NCBI RefSeq assembly: GCF_024171785.1 | Contig: NZ_JAMTCK010000011.1 | Coordinates: 127,896-191,895 of the forward strand | DNA: 64,000 bases | Reading direction: 5' to 3' | Origin: Goodfellowiella coeruleoviolacea | GTDB lineage: Bacteria > Actinomycetota > Actinomycetes > Mycobacteriales > Pseudonocardiaceae | In this document: positions 15,904 through 24,415 of the stretch, piece after piece | Layout of the letters: each line of letters opens with the position of its first letter | How positions within the stretch are numbered: the first letter of the stretch is position 1 | The notes under the pieces: generated by a model | Seen by the model: only the letters and a program-made list of their open reading frames with translations | Told to the model about the DNA's origin: nothing | The model's database searches: none | Program-made: the position numbers and the translations under genes

Positions 15904-16491
15904 GTGGGGTTCGTCCGGGAGTTCCTCCGCGATCCGCGGCGCACCGGCGCCGTGGCGCCCAGCACGCCCTGGGCGGCGCGGACGCTCGTGGCCGAGGCCG
16001 ACCCCGCTGGCGCGCGCGTCGTGGTGGAGGTGGGCGCGGGAACCGGCGCCATCACCAACGTCCTGCTCCCCCGGGTGCCGCCGGGCGGGCACCTGCTGGC
16101 CGTGGAGGTGAACCCGGTCTTCGCCGCCCGGCTGCGGCGGCGGTTCGGGGCCGATGAGGTCGCCGTGGTGTGCGCCTCCGCGGTGCACCTGCGCGCGGCC
16201 CTGGCCGAGCACGGGGTGTCCAGTGTGGACCGGGTGATCAGCGCGCTGCCGTGGACGACCATGCCGGACGGCCAGCAGGAGGACATCCTGGCCGCGGTGG
16301 CCGGGGTGTTGGCCAGCGACGGCCGGTTCAGCACGCTGCTGTGCCGGCACCGGATCGGCTCGGCCGGCGCGCGGCGCTTCCTGGACCTGCTGCACCGCCA
16401 CTTCGGCAGGGTGTGGTCCGGCCGGACGGTGTGGGCCGCGGTCCCGCCGTTGGTCGCCTACCACTGCGCGGACCCCGTGCGAGGAGGCTGA
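15904..16491 (+). CDS. Small class I methyltransferase, PmtA/KsgA-like
   Basis: 195 residues. It opens FVREFLRDPRRTGAVAPST, the usual N-terminus of phospholipid N-methyltransferase PmtA-like proteins. The SAM-binding motif is VVVEVGAGTGAITNVLL at about residues 40-56, followed by the acidic LLAVEVNPVFA and the catalytic-loop region RVISALPWTTM. GTG 15904 has GGAGGGAGGG upstream. It is the first gene of an operon with an NCS1 permease (3 bp away) and a carbamoyltransferase (3 bp away). In that setting a small-molecule substrate is as likely as a lipid. Confidence 0.8.
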   Translation: MGFVREFLRDPRRTGAVAPSTPWAARTLVAEADPAGARVVVEVGAGTGAITNVLLPRVPPGGHLLAVEVNPVFAARLRRRFGADEVAVVCASAVHLRAALAEHGVSSVDRVISALPWTTMPDGQQEDILAAVAGVLASDGRFSTLLCRHRIGSAGARRFLDLLHRHFGRVWSGRTVWAAVPPLVAYHCADPVRGG

Positions 16492-16494
16492 GCC

Positions 16495-17961
16495 GTGCCG
16501 GAGCCCCGATCCGCCCTCACCTCGGCCGTGGAACGCCACTCGATCGACTGGGTGCCCCACGCGGAACGCCACGGCAGGGTGGCTCATCTGGGGGCGGTCT
16601 GGTTCGTCAGCAACGTGAACCTGACGGCCATGGCCACCGGCGCGGCCGCGCTGGCCGTGGGCGCGCCGCTGTTCTGGACGGTCCTGGCCACCGTGCTCGG
16701 CTCCCTGTTCGGCACGTTCTTCATGGCGTTCCACTCCGCCCAGGGCCCCCACCTGGGCCTGCCGCAGCTGGTCCAGTCCCGGCCGCAGTTCGGCTACGTG
16801 GGCGCCGCACTCACCGTGTGGGTGTTCGCGCTCGTCAACTACCTGGCCTACAACATCTCCGACGCGATCATGGCCGGCTCGGCCGTGCACCTGATGACCG
16901 GTCTGCCGGCCAGTCTGGGCTATCCGCTCGCCGCCGTGCTGGCCGCGCTGGTGGCGCTGTTCGGCTACCGGTGGATCCACCGCATCAACCGGTGGCTGGC
17001 GCTGCCCTCGATCATCCTGCTGGTCGCGCTCACCGCGGTCGCGCTGAACAGCGACGGGCTCTCACCCGAACTGTGGAGCGCGGCGGGATTCCGGGCCGCA
17101 CCGGTGATGACGGTGTTCGTCATCGTGGCGGGTTTCCAGCTGGGCTGGGCGCCCTTCGTGTCGGACTACTCCCGCTATCTGCACGCGCACGTGCCGGCCG
17201 GCCGCGTGTTCTGGTGGACCTACCTGCCCAGCGCGATCTCCGCGGTCTGGGTGTTCGTCATCGGGTCGATCCTGACCGCCGCCGTGCCAGGCGTCGATCT
17301 GGTCACCGCCCTGGCCACGGCCACCGACCGGGCCCTGCCCGGCCTGGGCGCGGTCGCCATCGCCGTCCTGCTGGTCGGGCTGCTGGACGTGATGGCGATC
17401 AACCAGTACGGCGGCGCGCTGACCATGATCTCCATCAGGGACTCCTTCCGCCCGGTGGTGCCCACCCGTCGGGTGCGCGCCACGGCCATCGGCGCGATGC
17501 TGGTGCTGGTCTGGGGCGTGGCCCAGTTCGTGGGCACCGAGCACTTCGCGGTCTTCTACGGCAACGTGCTGATCTTCCTCGCCTACCTGTTCACCCCGTG
17601 GACCGCGATCAACCTGGTGGACTACTTCCTCGTCCGGCGCGGCCAGTACGTGATCGCGGAGATCTTCACCGCGGACGGGATCTACGGCCGGTGGGGCTGG
17701 CGCGGCAACACCGCCTACCTGATCGGGCTGGTCAGCATGGTCCCCTTCATGGTCACCGCGCCGTTCACCGGGCCCGCCGCCACCGCGCTCGGCGGTGTGG
17801 ACTACTCCATGTTCGTCGGGCTGCCCGTCGCCGCCGTCGCCTACCTGGTGTTCAGCCGGAGCCTGGATCTCGCCGAGGAACGCCGGCTGGTCGCGCGGGA
17901 GGGGCTTCTCCAGCCACCCCGACCGGCGCCGGCCCGGCCGACGCGACCTGCAGGGAGGTGA
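16495..17961 (+). CDS. NCS1-family nucleobase/hydantoin/allantoin permease
   Basis: A 488-residue membrane protein with about 12 hydrophobic segments. The N-terminus HSIDWVPHAERHGRV matches NCS1 permeases, and GFQLGWAPFVSDYSRYL carries their conserved SDYSRY. LLDVMAINQYGGALTMIS and FTPWTAINLVDYFLVRRGQY are also typical. It imports a purine, pyrimidine, hydantoin or related ring with Na+ or H+. The GTG start follows GAGGAGG within the end of the methyltransferase gene. Its place between a methyltransferase and a carbamoyltransferase suggests uptake of a substrate or release of a modified heterocycle. Confidence 0.9.
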   Translation: MPEPRSALTSAVERHSIDWVPHAERHGRVAHLGAVWFVSNVNLTAMATGAAALAVGAPLFWTVLATVLGSLFGTFFMAFHSAQGPHLGLPQLVQSRPQFGYVGAALTVWVFALVNYLAYNISDAIMAGSAVHLMTGLPASLGYPLAAVLAALVALFGYRWIHRINRWLALPSIILLVALTAVALNSDGLSPELWSAAGFRAAPVMTVFVIVAGFQLGWAPFVSDYSRYLHAHVPAGRVFWWTYLPSAISAVWVFVIGSILTAAVPGVDLVTALATATDRALPGLGAVAIAVLLVGLLDVMAINQYGGALTMISIRDSFRPVVPTRRVRATAIGAMLVLVWGVAQFVGTEHFAVFYGNVLIFLAYLFTPWTAINLVDYFLVRRGQYVIAEIFTADGIYGRWGWRGNTAYLIGLVSMVPFMVTAPFTGPAATALGGVDYSMFVGLPVAAVAYLVFSRSLDLAEERRLVAREGLLQPPRPAPARPTRPAGR

Positions 17962-17964
17962 GCC

Positions 17965-19941
17965 GTGCTGGTGTTCGGCATCAACTGCTGCCTGTCCCCG
18001 GCCGACGACGACTTCATGGCGCGCCGTTGGGAGCTGCACTTCCACGACGCCGCCGCGGTGCTGCTGCGCGACGGCCAGGTGGTGGCCGCGGTCGAGCAGG
18101 AGCGGTTGAACCGCGTCAAGCACACCACCGCCTTCGCCGGGCAGGCCATGCGCGCCTGTCTGGACACCACCGGCCTGCGCCTGTCCGATGTGGACCGGAT
18201 CGCGTTCTTCTTCGGCGAGCACTACACCGACCGCGAACTGTTCCAGCACTACGTCACGGACCACTCGCTGCCGCTGGCGGGCAGCCGTGAGCTGCTCGCC
18301 GCGCGCGTCCGGGAGCACTTCGACGTCGATCTGCCCGACACCGCGTTCGCCTTCGTCCGCCACCACGTCGCGCACGCCTACTCCGCCTACCCGCAGTCCG
18401 GGTACTCCGACGCGCTGGTCGTGGTGATGGACGGGGCCGGCGAGGACAACGCGATCTCCGTCTACACCGCCAACGGGTCCACGGTGGACCTGTTGAGCAC
18501 GCACGAGATCAGCCGCTCGCTCGGCATGTTCTACCTGGCCGGGACCAGGCTGCTGGGCTACGGTCTCGGCGACGAGTACAAGGTGATGGGGCTGGCCCCG
18601 CACGGTGATCCAGCCACCTACCGCGCGGTGTTCGGCTCGCTGTTCGAGCTGCGCGGTGACGGTCACTTCCTGCTCGACCACACCGGCATGCACCCGGCGT
18701 TCACCGCCGCGGGATTCCGGCCGAGGCGCCGGGGCACGGCCTTCACCCAGGCCCACCGGGACTTCGCCGCCGGTCTGCAGCAGACCGTGGAGACCATCGC
18801 CTGGCACGTGATCAGCCACTGGCAGCGGGCCACCGGGCACCGGCGGCTGGCGCTGGCCGGCGGGGTGGCCCAGAACTGCACGCTCAACGGTCGGCTGCTG
18901 CGCGGCGGGCTCTTCGACGACGTGTTCGTGCACCCGGCCGCGCACGACGCGGGTGCGGCGCTGGGCGCGGCCATGAAGGTGCACGCCGACACCGCCGGGT
19001 CCGTTCCCCGGTCCCGCATCCGCCAGGTGTTCTGGGGCCCGCCGCTGCCGCGCCGCGAGGACACCGTCCGGTTGCTGCGGCGGTACCGGCGGTTCGTCAC
19101 GGTCACGCGCTCGGCCCAGGTGGAGCGGGACACCGCCGCGCTGCTGGCCGAGGGCAAGGTGGTCGGCTGGGTGCAGGGCCGGTCCGAGTTCGGCCCGCGC
19201 GCCCTGGGCAACCGCAGCATCCTGGCCGACCCCCGACCGGCCGCCAACCAGGACCGGGTCAACCGGATGATCAAGCAGCGGGAGAGCTACCGCCCGTTCG
19301 CCCCGTCCGTGCAGGCCGAGAGCCTGCGGGACTACTTCGAGTTCCCGGCCGAGGCCAGCACCCCGGACTTCATGGTGTTCACCGTGCCGGTGCGCCAGGA
19401 CCGGCGGGAGCTGCTCGGCGCGGTCACGCACGTCGACGGCAGCGCCCGCGTGCACGCGGTCGATCGCCGGGTCAACGAGCGCTACTGGCGGCTGCTGGAG
19501 GAGTTCGAGGCGCTCACCGGGGTTCCGGTCCTGCTCAACACCTCGTTCAACAACCACGCGGAGCCCATTGTGGACTCGGTGGCGGACGCGCTGCGGTGCT
19601 TCCTGACCACCCAACTCGACCACCTCGTGGTCGACGACCTCATCGTGTCCAAACTGGACCACTCCGAGGCCGACCTGTGCGCGCTGGCGCCCGCCCTGGT
19701 GCCCGCGGTCCGCCTGCGCGCCGAGCGCACCTCCGCCGGCGGCACCCGCCACGTCATCGCGTTCACCCACGTCGGCGGCGGCCAGGTCGAGCTGGACCAG
19801 CCGACCCACCAGGTGCTCAGCCGGGCCGACGGCAACTCCTCGCTGCACCAGCTGGGCGTCCGCCCCGGCAGCGCTGTCCTCGCCCGCGTCCGCGCCCTCT
19901 GGCAGGACCGCTACCTCGACCTGACGCCGCCCCAACCCTGA
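17965..19941 (+). CDS. NodU/TobZ-family O-carbamoyltransferase
   Basis: 658 residues, the normal length for the family. The Kae1-like N-terminal domain has FGINCCLSPADDD, the metal-binding RHHVAHAYSAYPQSG near residue 135, and VVVMDGAGEDNAISVY. The C-terminal YrdC-like half has GWVQGRSEFGPRALGNRSIL and LLNTSFNNHAEPIV, both strongly conserved. The enzyme makes carbamoyl-AMP from carbamoyl phosphate and ATP and transfers the carbamoyl group to a hydroxyl or amine. Homologues decorate antibiotics and toxins. No scaffold-forming genes lie nearby, so the acceptor is unknown. The gene converges with the TetR gene, only 12 bp apart. Confidence 0.93.
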   Translation: MLVFGINCCLSPADDDFMARRWELHFHDAAAVLLRDGQVVAAVEQERLNRVKHTTAFAGQAMRACLDTTGLRLSDVDRIAFFFGEHYTDRELFQHYVTDHSLPLAGSRELLAARVREHFDVDLPDTAFAFVRHHVAHAYSAYPQSGYSDALVVVMDGAGEDNAISVYTANGSTVDLLSTHEISRSLGMFYLAGTRLLGYGLGDEYKVMGLAPHGDPATYRAVFGSLFELRGDGHFLLDHTGMHPAFTAAGFRPRRRGTAFTQAHRDFAAGLQQTVETIAWHVISHWQRATGHRRLALAGGVAQNCTLNGRLLRGGLFDDVFVHPAAHDAGAALGAAMKVHADTAGSVPRSRIRQVFWGPPLPRREDTVRLLRRYRRFVTVTRSAQVERDTAALLAEGKVVGWVQGRSEFGPRALGNRSILADPRPAANQDRVNRMIKQRESYRPFAPSVQAESLRDYFEFPAEASTPDFMVFTVPVRQDRRELLGAVTHVDGSARVHAVDRRVNERYWRLLEEFEALTGVPVLLNTSFNNHAEPIVDSVADALRCFLTTQLDHLVVDDLIVSKLDHSEADLCALAPALVPAVRLRAERTSAGGTRHVIAFTHVGGGQVELDQPTHQVLSRADGNSSLHQLGVRPGSAVLARVRALWQDRYLDLTPPQP

Positions 19942-19953
19942 CGGGGGTCCGCA

Positions 19954-21024
19954 CTACGCGGATGCCGCCGCGTGGCACGCGCCGTAGCCGTCGGCGCGGG
20001 CGACGATCCGGCCGTCGTGGATCCGCACCGCGCTCTCGGTGGTGTCGCTGGTCGTGGTCACCCCCGCGGCCGCGGCCACGACGCCGGATTCGTCGTGGAC
20101 GATCGTCAGGCGGGGCCAGGCCGACCGCGCCACCGCGGCCCGCAGGCAGCCGCGCAGGTCGGTGATGGCCAACCGCGCGAGGGGGCCCAGTTCACCGGGA
20201 TCGCTGGTGACCAGGACCGCGGTGACCGCGCCGGTGGCCGGCGCGCAGCGGAGCGCTTCCTCGATGGCGGACAGGCGGTGCAGCCCGAGCACGGCGAGGA
20301 CACCGTCACCGTCCAGGCGCGCCGGCTCGTCGCGCAGCGCGTCGGTCACCGGTGGTGGTGACCACGGCTCGTTGACCGGTCGCGCCGGCGAGACGTGCGG
20401 CAGGTGGGCGGGCTGCCACACGTCACCGAGGTCCAGCTCGGCGAGTTGCTCGCAGGCGCGGACGATCGCGAAGGGTTCGCCGAACCCGGGAGCGGCCGCG
20501 GCGAGCTGGCTCGCGCCGTGCAGTGTGGTCAGGGCGATCTCGGCCACCTGGACCAGGCGGGACGCGGCCCGCGGCGCCGGCCGCACCCCTTCCAGGCACA
20601 GCCCGAGCACGATCGCGCTGAGGCGGGTCAGCTGGGCGAAGGGCTCCCTGGTCCGCTCATCGGCCGCGATCTCCGGGAGCAGGTCTCGGCCGAGCCGGGC
20701 CGCGCTGTGCTGGTCCTCGCTGGCCAGGGGGTTTCGGACCAGCCAGGCGCGGGCGAAGTCCGCCAGTGCGGCAGCGGCCGTGCCGGCGGTCGGCGGGTAG
20801 TCCGGTTCGGCCGCCCGGTCGGCGTTGTGGGCCAGGACGGCGAAGTAGAGGGCCCGCTTGCTCGGGAAGTTGGAGTAGACCGCACCCCGGGTCAGCTCGG
20901 CCCGTTCGGCGATCTGGTCGATCTTGGCGTCGCGGTATCCGCGTTCGGTGAACTCGGCGCGGGCAGCCGCCAGCACCTTGGCGCGGTTGTGCTCCTGCAT
21001 CTCCGCCCTGCTCAACCGGACCAT
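19954..21024 (-). CDS. TetR-family regulator with extra thioredoxin-like C-terminal domain
   Basis: 356 residues, against about 200 for ordinary TetR proteins. The N-terminal DNA-binding part is KIDQIAERAELTRGAVYSNF followed by SKRALYFAV. A standard TetR core runs to about residue 190. The last 140 residues (from DGDGVLAVLGLHRL) read like a peroxiredoxin/thioredoxin fold: LTIVHDESGVVAAAAGV, then ESAVRIHDGRIVARADGYGAC. No CxxC pair is present; the only cysteines are isolated, one six residues from the end. The domain could sense redox state or a ligand. ATG 21024 is preceded by the 15-bp-arm palindrome at 21068-21104, a likely self-binding site. Confidence 0.8.
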   Translation of the reverse strand: MVRLSRAEMQEHNRAKVLAAARAEFTERGYRDAKIDQIAERAELTRGAVYSNFPSKRALYFAVLAHNADRAAEPDYPPTAGTAAAALADFARAWLVRNPLASEDQHSAARLGRDLLPEIAADERTREPFAQLTRLSAIVLGLCLEGVRPAPRAASRLVQVAEIALTTLHGASQLAAAAPGFGEPFAIVRACEQLAELDLGDVWQPAHLPHVSPARPVNEPWSPPPVTDALRDEPARLDGDGVLAVLGLHRLSAIEEALRCAPATGAVTAVLVTSDPGELGPLARLAITDLRGCLRAAVARSAWPRLTIVHDESGVVAAAAGVTTTSDTTESAVRIHDGRIVARADGYGACHAAASA

Positions 21025-21067
21025 CGCGCCCCCTCGTCCCCGCCGCTGCCGCGAACGAGAGGATACT

Positions 21068-21104
21068 CCCCCCATTCAGATGTCGTGAGCATCTGAATGG
21101 GGGG
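21068..21104. promoter_or_regulatory. 37-bp perfect palindrome, probable TetR operator
   Basis: CCCCCCATTCAGATG (21068-21082) is repeated inverted at 21090-21104 around a 7-nt centre. It lies 44 bp upstream of the TetR start and overlaps the last codons of the MerR gene. A TATCCT hexamer follows on the minus strand at about 21066-21061, so the palindrome covers the region upstream of a -10. It could also act as a terminator for the MerR transcript. Confidence 0.55.
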
Positions 21105-21894
21105 TGCAGTGCGGTCGGCGCGGTGTCGGGCGCACACGCTCAAGCCTGGTCCAGCCGGTCCAGCCCCGCCGCGCCAGCAGTTCGACCAGGCGACGGGCCG
21201 GTGGCGTGGTGTCGAACACCAGCGTGTCCATCAGCTTGGCGAACGGTGGCTCGACGTCCACGTCGGCCACGTAGTCCTCGCCCTGCTCGTCGGCCATCCG
21301 GGTGAGGTAGCCGGCCAGCCGGTCGGCCAGTTCGGCCAGCCGAGGGTCGTCGTCGGTCCGGTCGAGCGCCTCGCCCAGGGTGAGGTAGAAGTCGGTGACC
21401 CGGGGGTCGGCGATCTGCTCCCGCTTGCGGGCGATCCACTCGGGGACCCGCTCGGGCGAGTGCGCGACCAGCGGGATCCAGCCGTCGCGTTCGACCTGGA
21501 CGATCCGCTCGTCAACGCCGAGCGCCCGCAGCCGGTCGAGGAACCCGACCACCTCCGGAGGCAGCGCCAGGTTGTCCCCGGCGGCGAGGTGGGCGATGCG
21601 CTCGCGGTGCCGCTGCCGCTGCCGGATCTCCGCCCGCAACCGCGCGTCGATGTCCGCGACCGCCGCGGCGAACTCCTTCGCGTCGGCCCGCAGCAGTTCT
21701 CGCACCCGGGCCAGCGGGACCCCGGCCTCGGCGAGGGTCCGGATCCTGATCAGCTCGATCACGGCGCCGGCCGGGTAGCGCCGGTAGCCGGCGTGATCCC
21801 GCTCCGGCTCCGGCAGCAGCCCCTTGGCGTGGTAGTGCCGCACCGCGCGCACCGTCACCCCGGCGTAGGACGCCAGCTCACCGATGGTCAGCAC
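21076..21894 (-). CDS. MerR-family regulator, TipA-like layout
   Basis: 272 residues from GTG 21894, which has GGGAGA upstream. The N-terminal winged helix is LTIGELASYAGVTVRAVRHY, then LPEPERDHAGYRRY and the dimerisation helix starting LIRIRTLAEAGVPLARVREL. The roughly 170-residue C-terminal region (WIPLVAHSPERVPEWI...) is a ligand domain without the cysteines of metal-sensing MerR proteins, so an organic ligand is expected. Its start overlaps the end of the alpha/beta hydrolase gene by 17 bp; the pair is co-transcribed from a MerR-type promoter at 22740-22772, which this protein probably controls. Confidence 0.9.
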   Translation of the reverse strand: MLTIGELASYAGVTVRAVRHYHAKGLLPEPERDHAGYRRYPAGAVIELIRIRTLAEAGVPLARVRELLRADAKEFAAAVADIDARLRAEIRQRQRHRERIAHLAAGDNLALPPEVVGFLDRLRALGVDERIVQVERDGWIPLVAHSPERVPEWIARKREQIADPRVTDFYLTLGEALDRTDDDPRLAELADRLAGYLTRMADEQGEDYVADVDVEPPFAKLMDTLVFDTTPPARRLVELLARRGWTGWTRLERVRPTPRRPHCTPHSDAHDI

Positions 21895-22741
21895 CTGAGC
21901 AGTCTCCCGTGCCGGGCAGCTGGTCAGCACCTCGCCGGCCGACCGCGCCGGGCGTGCCCCGGATGAGCTGGGCGATCTCCACGGCGTGGGTGACCACCAG
22001 CCCGTGGCCGGCGTCGAGCCAGCCCGTGGTGATGTCCGGCCGCTCGCGGACCAGCCGCTCGACGCCGGCGCGCCAGTTCTGGTTGCGCCACCGCGCCCGC
22101 TCCGCGCCGCTGTCGCCGGCCATCGAGGTCGACATGATCGCGGTGATCGGACAGCTGATCGTCCGGTACCGGTCGAGGATCACCGACCGCAGCACGTCCA
22201 CCTCCAGGTTCAAATCGAGGATCTCCCGCGCGGTGAGCAGCACCTGCCGCGCGGTGCCCCTGACCGGCTCGGTCTCGCGCCGCAGGTCCTCCGCCATGGC
22301 GCGGAACTCCGGCAGGTCCGCCTCGGTGATGAAGGGTTCGGGCACCGGGTTCGCCCCGTCGATGAGCACGAGTTCGGCGACGGCGTCGGGATGCTCGGCG
22401 GCGTAGTGCACGATCAGGTCCGCGCCCAGCGAGTGGCCCACGAGCACGGGCGCTGGCATGCCGCGACGTGCCAACTCCGCCAGCACCGCGACCAGGTCGC
22501 CGAGCAGGGCCGCGAAGGAGTACCGGCCGGCGGCCGAGGAGCGCCCGTGGCCCCGCAGGTCGAAGGTCACCACGTCGTGGTCGCACCGCAGCGACTCGGC
22601 CAGCTCGTGCAGGCCGGCCTGGGTCGTGAGCAGCCCGGGACACAGCACCAGCGGTCGTCCCCGACCGCCGCGCGACACCGGGATGGTGACCCCGTCGTGG
22701 TGGACCGTGAAGTGGTGGGTTTTCGCTGTCACGCCGACCAT
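21878..22741 (-). CDS. Alpha/beta-fold hydrolase
   Basis: About 287 residues. The oxyanion region LVLCPGLLT, the strand-loop TFDLRGHGRS, the nucleophile elbow VGHSLGAD (Ser), the acid in VLIDGANPVPEP or later, and the histidine in WLDAGHGLVV form the usual fold. It probably cleaves an ester, lactone or similar bond of a small molecule. ATG 22741 is given; GTG 22732 is an alternative because the MerR-type promoter would start RNA near 22733. It is coupled with the MerR gene, so its substrate may be related to the MerR ligand. Confidence 0.86.
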   Translation of the reverse strand: MVGVTAKTHHFTVHHDGVTIPVSRGGRGRPLVLCPGLLTTQAGLHELAESLRCDHDVVTFDLRGHGRSSAAGRYSFAALLGDLVAVLAELARRGMPAPVLVGHSLGADLIVHYAAEHPDAVAELVLIDGANPVPEPFITEADLPEFRAMAEDLRRETEPVRGTARQVLLTAREILDLNLEVDVLRSVILDRYRTISCPITAIMSTSMAGDSGAERARWRNQNWRAGVERLVRERPDITTGWLDAGHGLVVTHAVEIAQLIRGTPGAVGRRGADQLPGTGDCSGADHR

Positions 22742-22772
22742 GCTGCGCGGTTGACCCTGCGTCAGGGTCAAC
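22740..22772 (-). promoter_or_regulatory. MerR-type promoter with dyad in a 20-bp spacer
   Basis: GTTGACCCTG and CAGGGTCAAC (22750-22772) form a perfect 10-bp-arm dyad with a 3-nt centre. On the minus strand TTGACC (22771-22766) serves as -35 and CAGCAT (22745-22740) as -10, 20 bp apart. Long 19-20 bp spacers with a central dyad are the signature of MerR-controlled promoters. The hydrolase and MerR genes follow directly. Confidence 0.7.
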
Positions 22773-22792
22773 TCCGGGGCGGCGCGGCACCG

Positions 22793-23950
22793 TCAGGCCG
22801 GGTTCGCGCGTTCCTGCGCGTGCCGGTCCTTGGCGGACTGGATGGCGTTGCCGGCGCGCGCGTCCAACTCGCCCCAGCGCGACATCCCGTAGTCCCTGGC
22901 CCGCGCGAAACCGCCGGTGCCGCGCTGGAACCGCGGCTTGACGTGGTTGGCGAACAGTTCGTAGCTGCGCAGCGTCGCGTCGTGCCGCGCCCACTCGTGG
23001 TGGATCAGCAGGTAACACCCGAACCCACCGGACTGCCGCTGCAGGCGCTCGATCTGCGCGACCGCGTCGTCCACGGTGCCGATGACACCCAGCCCGCTCT
23101 CGGTGACCCACCGCACGCGCTCCTCGAAGGTGTCACCCGCGGCGCGGAAGTGCGGCGCGGCGAGCACCTTCTGGGTGTAGTCGCACCACGCGTCCAGGCC
23201 GTGGCGCACGTCCTCGATGGCCTGCTCCCGCGTCTCGGCCAGGTGCATCGGGCCGCACAGCCGCCACCCGGACCGGTCGGGGGTGTGGCCGTGGCGCGGG
23301 GCCCACTCCGCCACGACGTCCCAGTGCAGCGCGAGAGCGTCGAAGCCGCCCGCGGCGGTGGCGCCCACCGACAGCAGGTCCAGCCCGTGCTTGGCCGCGG
23401 TCCTCGGCCCGGTGGGCGAGGCGATCGCCGCGACCGCGATGTCGAAGTCGCTGTAGGGCTCGTACTGGGTTCGCGCGTCGACCAGGTTGTAGCGGCTGGT
23501 CCGTGCGGTGACCGTCGCTCCGCGCAGGATCGCCATCAGCACGTCGACGTCCTCTTCGAGCGCGGTGCGCTGCTCCTCCACGGCCAGGCCGATCATGGCG
23601 GCGTCGGTGGGCAGCGCACCCGGGCCGAGCCCGAGCATGAACCGGCCGCGCAGCAGCCGGTCGGCGAACAACGCGCGGTCGGCCACCCACAGCGGGTTGT
23701 GGTACGGCAACGAGACGACCCCGGTGCCGAGCTTGATGTGCCGGGTCTGCGGAGCGGCGTAGGTGATGAACATGAACGGGTCCGGGATCAGCTCGTGCCC
23801 GCACGAGTGGTGCTCTCCGACCCAGGCCTCGTCAAAACCCAGCTTGTCCAGGTGCTTGATGACGTCGAGGTCCCGCTCGTAGGCCGCGGTCGGGTCCTGG
23901 CCAACCGGACAGTGGAACGGGGCCAGGAAAGCCCCGAACTTCAGCGTCAT
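22793..23950 (-). CDS. LLM-class flavin-dependent oxidoreductase
   Basis: A 385-residue luciferase-like monooxygenase. It opens LKFGAFLAPFHCPVGQDP, and GFDEAWVGEHHSCGHELIPD is the conserved EHH region. KLGTGVVSLPYHNPLWVADR and LLRGRFMLGLGPGALPTDAA are typical of alkanal-monooxygenase-like members with TIM-barrel fold. It uses reduced FMN delivered by a separate reductase, none of which is next to it. ATG 23950 has GAGGGAGCTGAC upstream. It lies upstream of the hydrolase/MerR pair on the same strand, but the MerR promoter in the 51-bp gap suggests a separate transcript. Confidence 0.9.
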   Translation of the reverse strand: MTLKFGAFLAPFHCPVGQDPTAAYERDLDVIKHLDKLGFDEAWVGEHHSCGHELIPDPFMFITYAAPQTRHIKLGTGVVSLPYHNPLWVADRALFADRLLRGRFMLGLGPGALPTDAAMIGLAVEEQRTALEEDVDVLMAILRGATVTARTSRYNLVDARTQYEPYSDFDIAVAAIASPTGPRTAAKHGLDLLSVGATAAGGFDALALHWDVVAEWAPRHGHTPDRSGWRLCGPMHLAETREQAIEDVRHGLDAWCDYTQKVLAAPHFRAAGDTFEERVRWVTESGLGVIGTVDDAVAQIERLQRQSGGFGCYLLIHHEWARHDATLRSYELFANHVKPRFQRGTGGFARARDYGMSRWGELDARAGNAIQSAKDRHAQERANPA

Positions 23951-24333
23951 GTCAGCTCCCTCGCCGGTCATGCGGTGATCCGTCGCGACGCGCCGGGCGC
24001 CTGGAATCACTGTCACACACGCGTCCACGCCGGTCGAGGTTCATTCGGCTGACAGCCTTGACGCGGTGGCCGCACCCGCGCGGCCCGCGCCACCCGGTCC
24101 CGTGTCCACATCGGAGCGATGCGGGCGTCCAGGGCGCCGGTTGTCGAGGCGCTGTCGGTGGCGGTGCGCCCGGGCCGGCGGGCGCCCGGGCGCGCCCCGA
24201 TGGTTGGCGCTCACATCTTCCGGCCGGGATGACGTCAAAGCCTTGATCAGACGGCTGGAACACCAAGGTGAGCGATCACAACTCGGGGACCTCGGGGATG
24301 GTTGACCCGCTTGTCCGGCTGCCGCTACATTGG
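23951..24333. other. Non-coding stretch without recognisable genes
   Basis: Between two divergent genes. It is GC-rich, with a C/G-rich partly self-complementary run near 24165-24195, and no open frame resembles a protein family. It probably holds the promoter of the luciferase-like gene and, at its right end, the regulated promoter of the GH62 gene. Confidence 0.5.
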
Positions 24334-24364
24334 TGAAACTTTCGCTTTGACTGCGAAAGTTTCG
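24334..24364. promoter_or_regulatory. Pair of xylan-regulon-type operators
   Basis: TGAAACTTTCG (24334-24344) and CGAAAGTTTCG (24354-24364) are each nearly or fully palindromic, and together form an 11-bp-arm inverted repeat around a 7-nt centre. Palindromes of this GAAAC/GTTTC-TTTC form are known before Streptomyces xylanase and related hemicellulase genes, where they bind LacI-family repressors. Here they lie 52 bp before the GH62 start. Confidence 0.65.
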
Positions 24365-24415
24365 ACCCGGTTGGAGTCGCGCCGGAACGGTGTGGCTTGT
24401 CCGTCAACGGTGACG

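Noticed and set aside
17062-19935. 957-residue minus-strand open frame
   Set aside because: Antisense to the NCS1 permease and carbamoyltransferase, whose conserved motifs are on the plus strand.
22750-22772. Terminator of the luciferase-like gene
   Set aside because: The 10-bp dyad with a 3-nt centre and a TTGACC -35 at its edge fits a MerR operator better than a transcription stop.
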